Source: Competibacter_A sp003527885
Lineage (GTDB): Bacteria; Pseudomonadota; Gammaproteobacteria; Competibacterales; Competibacteraceae
Direction: 5' to 3'
Length of the DNA: 64,000 bases
Assembly (NCBI GenBank): GCA_035442025.1
Contig: DAORPQ010000005.1
Location: 1-64,000 of the forward strand
Positions within the stretch are counted from its first letter, which is position 1, and each line of letters starts with the position of its first letter. Below, in pieces: positions 35,367 to 43,487 of this stretch. The position numbers and the translations under genes were made by a program. Under the pieces are notes generated by a model. That model was not told where the DNA came from. It made no database searches and worked only from the letters and a program-made list of their open reading frames with translations.

Positions 35367-35981
35367 ATGTCCGACACGCCCACCGTTTTTCTCATCGATG
35401 ACGACCGCGCGGTGCGCGATGCCGTCGGCTTGCTGTTGCAAGCCAGCGGGCTCGCCGTGGAGACCTTCGCCAGCGCGGCTGAATTTCTCGACGCGGGCGT
35501 CGTCCACCGGCCGGGCTGCCTGGTCCTGGACGTGCGGATGCCCGGCCTCAGCGGCTTGGACTTACAGAAAGAATTGCGGGCCAAAGGCCACCGCACCCCG
35601 ATCATCTTCATGACCGGCCACGGCGATGTTCCGATGGCGATCCGGGCCATGAAGGCCGGCGCTTTCGATTTTATCGAGAAACCCTTCCAGGGCCAGACGC
35701 TGCTCGCCCGCATCCGCGAAGCGCTGGCCTCCGACTCCCGGCAACGTCGCCGGCAGGCGTGTCGCGACAAGGCGGCCGCGCGGCTGGCGCTGCTGTCGCC
35801 CCGCGAGCGGGAAGTGCTGGAGCGGGTGGCGGAGGGCCAGTACAACAAAGTGATCGCCGCCGAACTCGGCATCAGTCTTTCCACCGTGGAAATCCACCGC
35901 AAGCGGGTCATGGAAAAACTGCAAGCCGAGTCGCTGTCGGACCTGATTCGCCTGCTGGCGCTGTTGAACGAGCAGCCCTGA
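35367..35981 (+). CDS. FixJ-family response regulator
   Basis: This 204-residue regulator has a receiver (VFLIDDDRAVRDAVG, phospho-acceptor Asp55 in LDVRMPGLSG, Thr in FMTGHGDVPMA, Lys in FIEKPF) and a LuxR-type helix-turn-helix (LSPREREVLERVAEGQYNKV, then STVEIHRKRVMEKLQAES). It should activate promoters after phosphorylation by one or both upstream kinases. It is the last gene of the plus-strand operon that begins with the copper ATPase. FixJ homologues often control respiratory or microaerobic genes, which would fit copper supply to terminal oxidases; that link is inference. Confidence 0.92.
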   Translation: MSDTPTVFLIDDDRAVRDAVGLLLQASGLAVETFASAAEFLDAGVVHRPGCLVLDVRMPGLSGLDLQKELRAKGHRTPIIFMTGHGDVPMAIRAMKAGAFDFIEKPFQGQTLLARIREALASDSRQRRRQACRDKAAARLALLSPREREVLERVAEGQYNKVIAAELGISLSTVEIHRKRVMEKLQAESLSDLIRLLALLNEQP

Positions 35982-36025
35982 AGCGCGGTGCGCCCCCTCG
36001 TCCGCCGGGCCTCCAGGAAGCCGGA

Positions 36026-36784
36026 TTACCGGCGTTGCGCGAAGGCGAGCAGGGCCGCCCGCGCTTCGGGCGAACCCAACAGCTCGATAAAGTGCCGGCT
36101 CTCCAACGCCACGCTGTCTTTCACCCGCTCCGCTTCGGACCGTTTCAGCAGGGCCTTGGTCAGCCGCACCGCCCGCGCCGGCAGCGCCGCCAAACGCCGC
36201 GCCTGGCTCATCGCCAGTTCCAGGGTCGCCTCCGAATCGGCGCCGATCCCGTTGATCAAACCCCATTCCAAAGCGCGCTCCGCGTCGAACGCATCGCCGA
36301 GCAGCAACAGCTCCGCGGCGCGGGCATGGCCGATCCGCTGCGGCAGCAGCACACTGGAACCCGCCTCGGGGCACAAGCCGAGATTGACGAAAGGCAGGCG
36401 CAAGCTCGCCCCGGCCCGCGCGTACACCAGGTCACAATGCAGCAGCAGGGTCACGCCAACACCGACCGCCATCCCGTTGACGGCGGCGATCAGCGGCTTT
36501 TCAAAGCGCTGTAGCGCCGCCAGAAACTGGAACACCGGGCTGTCTTCACCGGCAGGTGGCGCCGCCAAAAAATCGGCGATATCGTTACCGCTGCTGAAGC
36601 TGTCCCCGCTGCCGGTCACCACCACCACATGGGTCGCCGGATCGCGGCCAGCCTCATCCAGAACCGCCGTCAACGCCGCATACATGGCGCGGGTCAGGGC
36701 GTTCTTCTTGGCGGGCCGGTGGATGCGCGCCAACACGACGCGCTCCTGTTGCACCGTCACAATGTCTCGGGCGTCCGTCGTCAC
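36026..36784 (-). CDS. Enoyl-CoA hydratase/isomerase family protein
   Basis: This 252-residue crotonase-fold protein starts at GTG 36784 after a GGAGGG site. Oxyanion-hole motifs are visible as GSGDSFSSGNDIADFL and AVNGMAVGVGVTLLLHCDLVY, and FVNLGLCPEAGSSVLLPQRIG carries the usual catalytic Glu region. Such enzymes hydrate or isomerise enoyl-CoA in fatty-acid or related catabolism. The pattern resembles PaaG-like or 3,2-enoyl-CoA isomerase members as much as true hydratases, so the exact reaction is uncertain. It stands alone, converging with the FixJ gene. Confidence 0.9.
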   Translation of the reverse strand: MTTDARDIVTVQQERVVLARIHRPAKKNALTRAMYAALTAVLDEAGRDPATHVVVVTGSGDSFSSGNDIADFLAAPPAGEDSPVFQFLAALQRFEKPLIAAVNGMAVGVGVTLLLHCDLVYARAGASLRLPFVNLGLCPEAGSSVLLPQRIGHARAAELLLLGDAFDAERALEWGLINGIGADSEATLELAMSQARRLAALPARAVRLTKALLKRSEAERVKDSVALESRHFIELLGSPEARAALLAFAQRR

Positions 36785-37074
36785 GACAAGCCCTCCGTTA
36801 CAGGGGGTCCAATAGCCGTTTTATGAGTTCGGTCATCTTGTAAGGTAGGACAAGCACGCCGCCGCATTGGCGCAATTGCGCGCCAGAAAAAGACCGTGAC
36901 ACCCGAGCCAATGCACCGCCGTACCATTTACATAATTTTAGCCGATTTACAGCTAATCGGCATGATATATGCTTAAGACGATGACGCTACGTGCGTCACC
37001 GCCGCACCCATGCCGCCGATGACTCGTACCGCGCGCCGATCCAGTTGTTTCGACCCATAAGTAAGGTATCGCCC
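36785..37074. promoter_or_regulatory. Divergent spacer with an inverted repeat at a candidate promoter
   Basis: The 290-base spacer separates the crotonase gene (minus) from the beta-helix gene (plus). A perfect 7-bp inverted repeat GCCGATT/AATCGGC with 7-nt loop lies at 36941-36961, immediately before TATATG (36966-36971), an extended minus-10-like element. A 12-bp palindrome GCGCAATTGCGC is at 36870-36881. Both could be operators. No RNA gene is recognisable. Confidence 0.4.
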
Positions 37075-39252
37075 ATGCCGAGCCGCTTCCTTCTCCGACC
37101 GAGCACCCTGCTGGGATTGTTGATCCTGCTGTTTTCGGGCGCGGCGGCAGCCAGAGACTGGTTCGTCGCCCCGAACGGTAGCGACAGCTGGAATGCCAGC
37201 GGCTCCATCAACGCGCCTTTCGCGAGCATCAGCCGAGCCTTCTGGAGCGGGTATGCCGGCCCCGGCGATACCGTCTACGTGCGCGGCGGGACCTACTGGC
37301 TGAACGCTCCGCAATGGGTCAGCGTGGGTGGCGCCGCCGCCGCGCCGCTGACGCTGCGGCCTTATCCGAATGAGACGGTCATTCTGGACGGCGCCGGCCT
37401 GCCAGCAACCGGCCCCGCCGTGCTCACCGTACTGGCGAGCCACGTCATTGTCGACGGTTTCACCGTCAGGAATTCAACCGGTATCGGCATCCAGATCTGG
37501 CCGGATTCCACGCCCGCCGAAAATGTCGTGATCCGCAACAACACCGTTCACGGTTGCCAGAAATCGGGCATTTTCATCGGCCACAAGCTCGATCAAACCA
37601 CGACCGGGGTCCGCAACATCCAGATCACCGGCAACACGCTCTATCACAACGTGCAAGAAAACCGGGCGCGGACCTGGACCAGCAATTGGCACCCTGCCCT
37701 GGGCATCCTCTACAGCCAGGATGTCTCCGTTCACGGTAATCGGGTCTACGAGAATTACGGCGAAGGCATCAGCGTCATGCAATCCCGTCGGATCGGGGTG
37801 TCCCGTAACGTGGTGCACGACAATTATTCGGTCAATCTCTACATCGACGGCGGCGCGGAAACCCGCCACGAAGCCAATCTGGTCTACTCGACCGGCCAAA
37901 CCGACTACTTCCGCGATTTTTATCACACGCCGGGCAAAGTGCCGTTACCGGCGTCCGGCATTCAGATCGCCAACGAAAGCTGGCCGGAATGGACCACCCC
38001 GATCATGGCCGCCAATAACGTCATCATCAACAACATTTTCATCGGCAATCGCGCGGCTCTGAGCTATGGGAACTACCAGAACGGCGGCGGGCTAAAAAGC
38101 CTGCGGTTTGCCTTCAATACCCTCTACGCGCAAGTCGAGACCGCCCTGCAGGTCGACCCTGACACCCACAGCGACAACGAGTTTTCCAACAATATCTCGG
38201 TGCAGATTGACGGCGTGCCGCATACCTGGTTGAGCGGCGATGTCAGCGGCTTCCGCTTTCACCACAATTTCTGGTCGGGCGGAGCGCCACAGCCCGTTGC
38301 CCGGAGCGCTTCCGACCAGTACGGCGACCCGTCCTTCAACCGGCCCGGCGGCTATACGGCCGCCGATTACATCTTGCTGCCCGGATCGCCCGCCGTTGCC
38401 GCCGGTCAGACCCTGACGGGCGTTTCCCAGGATTATTTCGCTAAATCGCGCCAAACACCACCGAGTCCGGGTGCCTCCGAATCGTTGGAGTTGGCTTACA
38501 ACACTTTGATCGACCACTACTATATGGCCATTCTCGGCCGTGCCCCAGACGCGGGCGGCAGAGCGCACTGGGGGAACGAAGCGCTGCGAATGCAGATCGC
38601 GGGCGTCGATGTGCAGGAAGCCTTTCGGGTGATGGCCGGCTGGTTCTTCCGCAGTCCCGAGTATCTGGCCAAACAAACCGGCGACGAGCAGTACGCGGCC
38701 GATTTGTACCGCACCTTTTTCAACCGCCAACCGGACAGCGGCGGTCTGAGCTTCTGGGTCGGGCAGCTCGCCCAAGGGATGCCGCGCAGCTTGGTGCTGT
38801 ACGCCTTTCTGTTCTCGCCCGAATTCACCGGCTACATGCAGAACCTGCTCGGCAACACCGGCAGCCGGAGCGAGGTCTACGCCGTCGTCGATTTCTATCG
38901 CGGTTTCCTCAACCGCTTGCCGGACAGCGCCGGTCTCGATTACTGGCTGGGGCGGTTCCGCGCCGCCCAGTGTCAGGGGGCGGCGGCGATCAACGCCGAA
39001 GTCGAGACCATTTCCCGCCAATTTATCGCCGGCGCCGAATACGTTCAGCGCAACCGCAACAACAGCGATTATGTCGCCGATCTGTATTACGCTTTTCTGC
39101 GACGCGGCGCGGAACCGCAAGGCTTCCAGTATTGGCTGGATCAACTGAACAGCGGTGCGCTCAGCCGCGATCAAGAACGCTTGGCGCTGCTTCAATCGCC
39201 CGAGTTTCAAGGCCGGGTCCAACAAATAATCCAGCAAGGCTGTTTGCTTTAA
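37075..39252 (+). CDS. Secreted right-handed beta-helix protein with C-terminal DUF4214 repeats
   Basis: This 725-residue protein has a signal peptide (residues 1-26, ending AAA). Residues 28-460 are a right-handed parallel beta-helix of the polysaccharide lyase/pectate-lyase type, opening with DWFVAPNGSDSW and rich in short N-x-x-V/I-x-x-N turns (VIRNNTVHGCQKSGIFIG, SVHGNRVYENYGEGISV). Residues 480-725 hold four DUF4214 units, seen as HYYMAILGRAPDAGGRAHW, LYRTFFNRQPDSGGLSFW, FYRGFLNRLPDSAGLDYW and YYAFLRRGAEPQGFQYW. It probably binds or trims an extracellular polysaccharide. ATG 37075 is next to the signal peptide; the longer frame adds 28 unrelated residues. Confidence 0.88.
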   Translation: MPSRFLLRPSTLLGLLILLFSGAAAARDWFVAPNGSDSWNASGSINAPFASISRAFWSGYAGPGDTVYVRGGTYWLNAPQWVSVGGAAAAPLTLRPYPNETVILDGAGLPATGPAVLTVLASHVIVDGFTVRNSTGIGIQIWPDSTPAENVVIRNNTVHGCQKSGIFIGHKLDQTTTGVRNIQITGNTLYHNVQENRARTWTSNWHPALGILYSQDVSVHGNRVYENYGEGISVMQSRRIGVSRNVVHDNYSVNLYIDGGAETRHEANLVYSTGQTDYFRDFYHTPGKVPLPASGIQIANESWPEWTTPIMAANNVIINNIFIGNRAALSYGNYQNGGGLKSLRFAFNTLYAQVETALQVDPDTHSDNEFSNNISVQIDGVPHTWLSGDVSGFRFHHNFWSGGAPQPVARSASDQYGDPSFNRPGGYTAADYILLPGSPAVAAGQTLTGVSQDYFAKSRQTPPSPGASESLELAYNTLIDHYYMAILGRAPDAGGRAHWGNEALRMQIAGVDVQEAFRVMAGWFFRSPEYLAKQTGDEQYAADLYRTFFNRQPDSGGLSFWVGQLAQGMPRSLVLYAFLFSPEFTGYMQNLLGNTGSRSEVYAVVDFYRGFLNRLPDSAGLDYWLGRFRAAQCQGAAAINAEVETISRQFIAGAEYVQRNRNNSDYVADLYYAFLRRGAEPQGFQYWLDQLNSGALSRDQERLALLQSPEFQGRVQQIIQQGCLL

Positions 39253-39319
39253 ACGGCGCTCTCAAGGATGATCTGGAAATAATTAGTGACGCTGGAGTTG
39301 CTCAACCGCACTACACCAG

Positions 39320-39414
39320 TTTTTTTAAAAATACAAATTAATTATTAAATTAGTAATTTTTGTATCTTTCAAGGGTCAATAGGTATATTCTATATTGCGT
39401 CGCAGCATAGAATA
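39320..39414 (+). promoter_or_regulatory. AT-rich promoter region of pta with an inverted repeat over the minus 10 element
   Basis: The spacer 39253-39430 is much more AT-rich than its surroundings. A run of seven T at 39320-39326 may end the beta-helix transcript. TTGTAT (39360-39365) and TATATT (39384-39389) are 18 bases apart. A perfect 8-bp inverted repeat, TATTCTAT (39386-39393) and ATAGAATA (39407-39414), overlaps the minus-10 and start region, as expected for a repressor operator. Confidence 0.5.
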
Positions 39415-39430
39415 CTCATAGGGAACCGCC

Positions 39431-41590
39431 ATGACCACCGCCATCCTTGTCGTCCCCACCGAGCAACGGGTCGGGTTGACCACCGTCGCTCTCGGCCTCG
39501 TGCACGCGCTCGACCGCGAGGGGATTCCCGTGGGCTTCTGCAAGCCCATCAGCCAGCCGCACGCCAGCGACACCGGCCCGGAGCGTTCCACTCGGCTGGC
39601 GCGCATGGTGACCAGCTTGAACCCACCCGAACCACTTCCGGTCAACGATGCGGAAAACCTGCTCGGCCACGACCGGGAAAACGTCCTGCTGGAAGAGGTT
39701 ATCGCCCGCTACGAGCAGGCGGCTCACCACGCCAGCGTCGTCGTCGTCGAAGGCTTGATGGACACCGAAGAGCAGCCTTACGGGACCCGCCTCAACGCCA
39801 AAATGGCACAAAGTTTGGACGCCAAAATCGTCATCGTCACCGCGCCCGGCCGGGACACGCCGCGTCAGGTCGCCGACACCGTCGAAGTGGTCGCCCGCGC
39901 CTACGGTGGCATCCGCCACGAGCGAATGCTCGGCGCCATCATCAACCTGTTGGACGCGCCGGTGGATCAAACCGGCCACATCCGCTTCGACTTCAGCCGC
40001 GCCGAAAACGGCCACGAGCCCGGCCATGAAGCCGCTTTTCGGGCGGAGTGCGCCCGCCACTGGCCCGAAACCTTCAAGCTGCTGGGCTGCATTCCCTGGC
40101 AACGCGAGCTGAGCGCCCCGCGGGTGCGGGACATCATGCAACTGATCGGCGCGCAGATTCTCAACGAAGGGCAGTTGAACCGGCGAGTCACTCACGTCGT
40201 GCTGGGTGCGTCGACCCTGGTCAACAGCTGTCAGGAATTGCGGCCCGGCGCCATGGTCATCATTCCCGGCGACCGCGACGATCTGTTGCTGGCCATCTGT
40301 ATGGCGACCATGAGCGGCACGCATGTCGCCGGCGTCTTGCTGGCCGGCGGCCTGAAACCCGACCTGCGGGTTTGGAAGCTGTGCGGCCCGGCGCTCGATG
40401 TCGGCCTGCCGGTGCTGACCATGCCCTACAGCACCCTGCAATCGGTGCTCTATCTGCCGCACCTCAACCTGGAGGTACCGCTCGACGACCGCGACCGGAT
40501 GCAACAGGCCGTGGAAGCGGTCGCCTCGCACATCACCCTCGACTGGAAGGAACCGTTGCTGACCCGGATCGAAGAACGCCGGCTCAGCCCACCCGCCTTC
40601 CAGCATATCCTGGTGGAACGGGCGCGCAAAGCCAACAAGCGCATCATCCTGCCGGAAGGCAACGAGCCGCGCACGATCGAGGCCGCCATCATCTGCCACC
40701 AGCGCGGCCTGGCCCGCTGCGTGCTGATGGGCGACGGCGGGCGGATGCACCGGCTGGCGGCCCGGCGTGGCATGAGCATCCCGCCGGATATCGAGATCAT
40801 CGACCCGACTCAAATCGACCACCGTTACATCGACGCCATGGTCGAACTGCGCCAATCCAAGGGGCTGACGGCGGGCCTGGCCGAAGAAGAACTGCACGAT
40901 TCGGTGGTGCTGGGCACCATGATGCTGCAACTGGGTGAAGTCGACGGCCTGGTGTCCGGCGCCGTGCACACCACCGCCAACACCATCCGGCCCGCCCTAC
41001 AACTGATCAAGACCGCACCCGAGGCCCGGCTGGTCTCCTCGATTTTCTTCATGTGCTTGCCGGAGCAAGTGCTGGTTTATGGCGATTGCGCCATCAACAT
41101 CAATCCGAGCGCCGAGGATTTGGCCGATATCGCCATTCAGAGCGCCGAATCCGCCAAGGCCTTCGGCATCACCCCCCGCGTCGCCATGCTGAGCTACAGC
41201 ACCGGCACCTCGGGCGCCGGCAGCGACGTGGAAAAAGTCAAGCGAGCCACCCGGCTCGCCCGCCAGCGGCGACCGGACTTGCTGGTCGACGGCCCGCTGC
41301 AATACGACGCGGCCACCATCAAGACCGTGGCGCAGAGCAAGGCTCCAGACAGCCAGGTGGCGGGACGGGCGACGGTGTTCATCTTCCCCGACCTCAACAC
41401 CGGCAACACCACCTACAAGGCGGTCCAGCGCAGCGCCGATGTCATCAGCATCGGCCCGATGCTGCAAGGGCTGAACAAGCCGGTCAACGATCTGTCGCGC
41501 GGCGCACTGGTGGAAGACATCGTCTTCACCATCGCCCTGACCGCGATCCAGGCCGAACAGGCCGCCGAACGGGCGCGCGATTCGCGCTGA
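39431..41590 (+). CDS. pta: Phosphate acetyltransferase, long form
   Basis: This 719-residue protein has the three-part layout of long Pta enzymes: an N-terminal P-loop-like/BioD domain (TTAILVVPTEQRVGLTTVAL), a central DRTGG domain (about 215-330), and the catalytic PTA_PTB domain (about 395-715) with ARKANKRIILPEGNEPRTIEA, VSGAVHTTANTIRPALQLI and SYSTGTSGAGSDVEKV. It interconverts acetyl-CoA and acetyl phosphate. The Gly-Lys of a canonical Walker A is absent (EQRVGLTT), as in many Pta proteins. No acetate kinase gene is next to it. The promoter region carries a clear inverted repeat. Confidence 0.95.
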   Translation: MTTAILVVPTEQRVGLTTVALGLVHALDREGIPVGFCKPISQPHASDTGPERSTRLARMVTSLNPPEPLPVNDAENLLGHDRENVLLEEVIARYEQAAHHASVVVVEGLMDTEEQPYGTRLNAKMAQSLDAKIVIVTAPGRDTPRQVADTVEVVARAYGGIRHERMLGAIINLLDAPVDQTGHIRFDFSRAENGHEPGHEAAFRAECARHWPETFKLLGCIPWQRELSAPRVRDIMQLIGAQILNEGQLNRRVTHVVLGASTLVNSCQELRPGAMVIIPGDRDDLLLAICMATMSGTHVAGVLLAGGLKPDLRVWKLCGPALDVGLPVLTMPYSTLQSVLYLPHLNLEVPLDDRDRMQQAVEAVASHITLDWKEPLLTRIEERRLSPPAFQHILVERARKANKRIILPEGNEPRTIEAAIICHQRGLARCVLMGDGGRMHRLAARRGMSIPPDIEIIDPTQIDHRYIDAMVELRQSKGLTAGLAEEELHDSVVLGTMMLQLGEVDGLVSGAVHTTANTIRPALQLIKTAPEARLVSSIFFMCLPEQVLVYGDCAININPSAEDLADIAIQSAESAKAFGITPRVAMLSYSTGTSGAGSDVEKVKRATRLARQRRPDLLVDGPLQYDAATIKTVAQSKAPDSQVAGRATVFIFPDLNTGNTTYKAVQRSADVISIGPMLQGLNKPVNDLSRGALVEDIVFTIALTAIQAEQAAERARDSR

Positions 41591-42190
41591 CTAGCTTTTC
41601 CGTTCGAACACTTCGACCCTGGCCGGCGGCAGATTGCTCCAGATGATCTTGCTGGAGAGCTTGCGGAAGCGGGGCAGCAAGCCGGAGCGGGTGCCCCGCA
41701 GATCGTAGGTGAACTGGACGAGCGAGCCGCCCCAGTCGAGCAGGGTTTCGAACTGATGGCTGATGGCGCGGGTGGTGGCGGGATGCAACGACCGCAACGG
41801 CAGGCTGGACACGATGCTACCGACGCTCTTGGTCTTTTCGTGGCTCAGCAGTTGGCTCAATTGGGCGGCATCGCCTTGAATGATCCGCAGTTGGGGAAAG
41901 CGCTGGCGCAGGTGATGGGCCAGGGTCGGCGACCGCTCGACGACCACCAGCTTCCACGGCGGCAGTCCGCGCTTGAGCAAGGCGGCGGTCACCGCGCCGG
42001 TTCCGCCGCCCAGTTCCAGCACCAACCCCTCCCGGTCCCACGGCACTTGAGCGGCCATGTAGCTCGCCAGCGCGGGCGCGCTGGGACAAGCGGCCCCCAT
42101 GGCCCTGGGATTGGCCAGGATCTCTCGGGTGAACAAGGCCAGCGAGACCGTCCCGGGATTTTGTAGCAGAACCTTCACGAAATGTTTCAT
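41591..42190 (-). CDS. SAM-dependent methyltransferase, phospholipid N-methyltransferase-like
   Basis: This 199-residue protein has a class I methyltransferase fold with motif I LVLELGGGTGAVTAALLKRG, an acidic motif II end (VVVERSPTLAHHL) and GDAAQL. The N-terminal FTREILANPRAMGAACPSAP is typical of the PmtA/rRNA-adenine-dimethylase-like group that methylates phosphatidylethanolamine. Activity on lipid is an inference from this resemblance. It ends immediately beside the pta stop on the opposite strand. ATG 42190 is the natural start. Confidence 0.78.
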   Translation of the reverse strand: MKHFVKVLLQNPGTVSLALFTREILANPRAMGAACPSAPALASYMAAQVPWDREGLVLELGGGTGAVTAALLKRGLPPWKLVVVERSPTLAHHLRQRFPQLRIIQGDAAQLSQLLSHEKTKSVGSIVSSLPLRSLHPATTRAISHQFETLLDWGGSLVQFTYDLRGTRSGLLPRFRKLSSKIIWSNLPPARVEVFERKS

Positions 42191-42470
42191 ACCCTACTTA
42201 GTATTATGGTCGGGGAAACTGTCGGAAAAACGCACACACGCCACCGGGCCGCCCGCGAGCTTACGGCTCGCAACCGCAGGAAGGCGGCGGGGATGAACGG
42301 CAGCCGGACGGCTGTGGAAGAGCAAGCCGATTTTCATTTCGGGTATCGGCCGGGGCGGCGGAATGCGCCGGCAAGCCCCGAGCGGATTGGAGCAGTCCCG
42401 GCCAACTTCGGAAAAACCCGGAGCACGGCCACGGGTCAACGCCGGCTGGAGCTGGCAAACCCGGCCACGC
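42191..42470. other. Spacer without recognisable gene
   Basis: This 280-base stretch lies between two minus-strand genes. Frames through it have no homology-like content. It holds a small GCGAGC/GCTCGC hairpin near 42255-42275 and little else that I can see; the promoter of the methyltransferase gene must lie here. Confidence 0.5.
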
Positions 42471-42863
42471 TCAAGCCGGTTTGCGCAACTGCGCCTGCTC
42501 GGCCTCGAACAGTGTCGAGGCCAGATGGTGCAACCCTTCCTGCTCGGCCAATTCCGAAATCTCTTCCCAGGAAGCGCCACGATCGATGGCGGCGGCGGTT
42601 TGGCTGGCGTCGGGCAAGCTCTCCCGAACGGTTCGCACGAAGTCATCGGTCGTCGCCGCGGCATCGTCTCCCGTCCGCGGGCCTTTCCGCAGCGCTTCCT
42701 GCTCGGCCTCGAACAAGACTGTGGCGAGCTTGTGCAAACCCTCCTCCTCGGCGAGTTCGGAAATTTCCTCCAGGCTGGCCCCGCAGTCGATCGCCGCCGC
42801 CGCCTTGCTGGCGTGGGGAAGATCGCTGCGGATCGACTGGAGCAGTTGGTCGAGGTTTTTCAT
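42471..42863 (-). CDS. Small protein made of two copies of a helical repeat
   Basis: The 130-residue product consists of two roughly 54-residue copies (about 7-60 and 75-128) joined by a Gly/Thr/Asp-rich linker. The copies share the pattern LPxASxxAAAIDxGAS, then EEISELAEEEGLHKLA in copy one and EEISELAEQEGLHHLA in copy two, and FEAEQ. Each would form three or four short acidic helices. I do not recognise the family. ATG 42863 is preferred because the repeat starts within a few residues; a longer frame from 42902 adds 13 residues. The two copies are close enough in sequence to suggest a recent internal duplication. Confidence 0.7.
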   Translation of the reverse strand: MKNLDQLLQSIRSDLPHASKAAAAIDCGASLEEISELAEEEGLHKLATVLFEAEQEALRKGPRTGDDAAATTDDFVRTVRESLPDASQTAAAIDRGASWEEISELAEQEGLHHLASTLFEAEQAQLRKPA

Positions 42864-42971
42864 TTCCACTGAATAAAACTCCGCTTTAGCCGTAGGGTTC
42901 ACGCCAACGAGCCCTCAAGTCTAAAGCGCTCTTTCCGAATTGCCAACTTGAAGCTTTAGCGGCGGGAGAGT

Positions 42972-43004
42972 TTTCAGGTTGCTTTCAGGTTGCCGCCCTA
43001 CACT
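42972..43004 (+). promoter_or_regulatory. Tandem 11-bp repeat overlapping the promoter of the PepSY-b561-two-component operon
   Basis: TTTCAGGTTGC occurs twice back to back (42972-42982 and 42983-42993) without a mismatch, followed after five bases by TACACT (42999-43004), a minus-10-like hexamer. The 11-bp period (TTTCAG, five bases, TTTCAG) is the layout bound by dimers of OmpR/PhoP-type regulators, and such a regulator is encoded in this operon. The position replaces a minus-35 element, as expected for an activator site. Confidence 0.65.
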
Positions 43005-43095
43005 GCGAACTCGCAGCTTGGGCGGTTTTGGCCACTGTCCGCCCAAACCGCCGACCCGTTCGATTGCGTTTCGCAAATCACCTTAAGAGTAATCC

Positions 43096-43419
43096 ATGAT
43101 GAACATTCGTATCCTGTTGGCCGCTTCCGCTCTGCTGGCGCTTGTCACCTCTGCCGGCACTCTCGTTTCAGCCGCTGAAACCAACAGCGCCGCACCAGCG
43201 GTTGCGCCAGCCGCCGCAACCACCGCGTCGGCCGTCACCAAGGAACAGGCGGTCGAGATGGCCCTCAAGGCACACCCCGGCAAAGTCACCAAAGCTTATG
43301 AAGACACCAAGAAAGGTAAAAAGACCTGGGAAGTGAAAATCGACGGTGACGACGGCAAGAAATGGGAGGTGTACTACGAGATCAAGACCGGACAGCTCGT
43401 CGCGGAAGAAGGAAAGTAA
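43096..43419 (+). CDS. Periplasmic PepSY-domain protein
   Basis: This 107-residue protein has a signal peptide (about 1-27, ending VSAAE), an Ala/Pro linker, and one PepSY domain (about 45-107): VTKEQAVEMALKAHPGKVTK, then KTWEVKIDGDDGKKWEVYYE and IKTGQLV. PepSY modules are thought to act as protein-interaction or inhibitory domains in the envelope. It is the first gene downstream of the tandem-repeat promoter and is followed by cytochrome b561. PepSY with b-type cytochromes is a recurring combination, perhaps linked to envelope redox sensing. Confidence 0.85.
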   Translation: MMNIRILLAASALLALVTSAGTLVSAAETNSAAPAVAPAAATTASAVTKEQAVEMALKAHPGKVTKAYEDTKKGKKTWEVKIDGDDGKKWEVYYEIKTGQLVAEEGK

Positions 43420-43487
43420 ACCCCGATCCGACCGATCGACCCGCCGCCTCTGTAACGGGAGGTGGCGCTAAAACGCCGAGGCCGACT

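Noticed and set aside
36866..36885. Sigma-54-like promoter (TTGG...TTGC)
   Set aside because: Only 7 bases separate the GG and GC elements instead of 10; it is a simple GCGCAATTGCGC palindrome.
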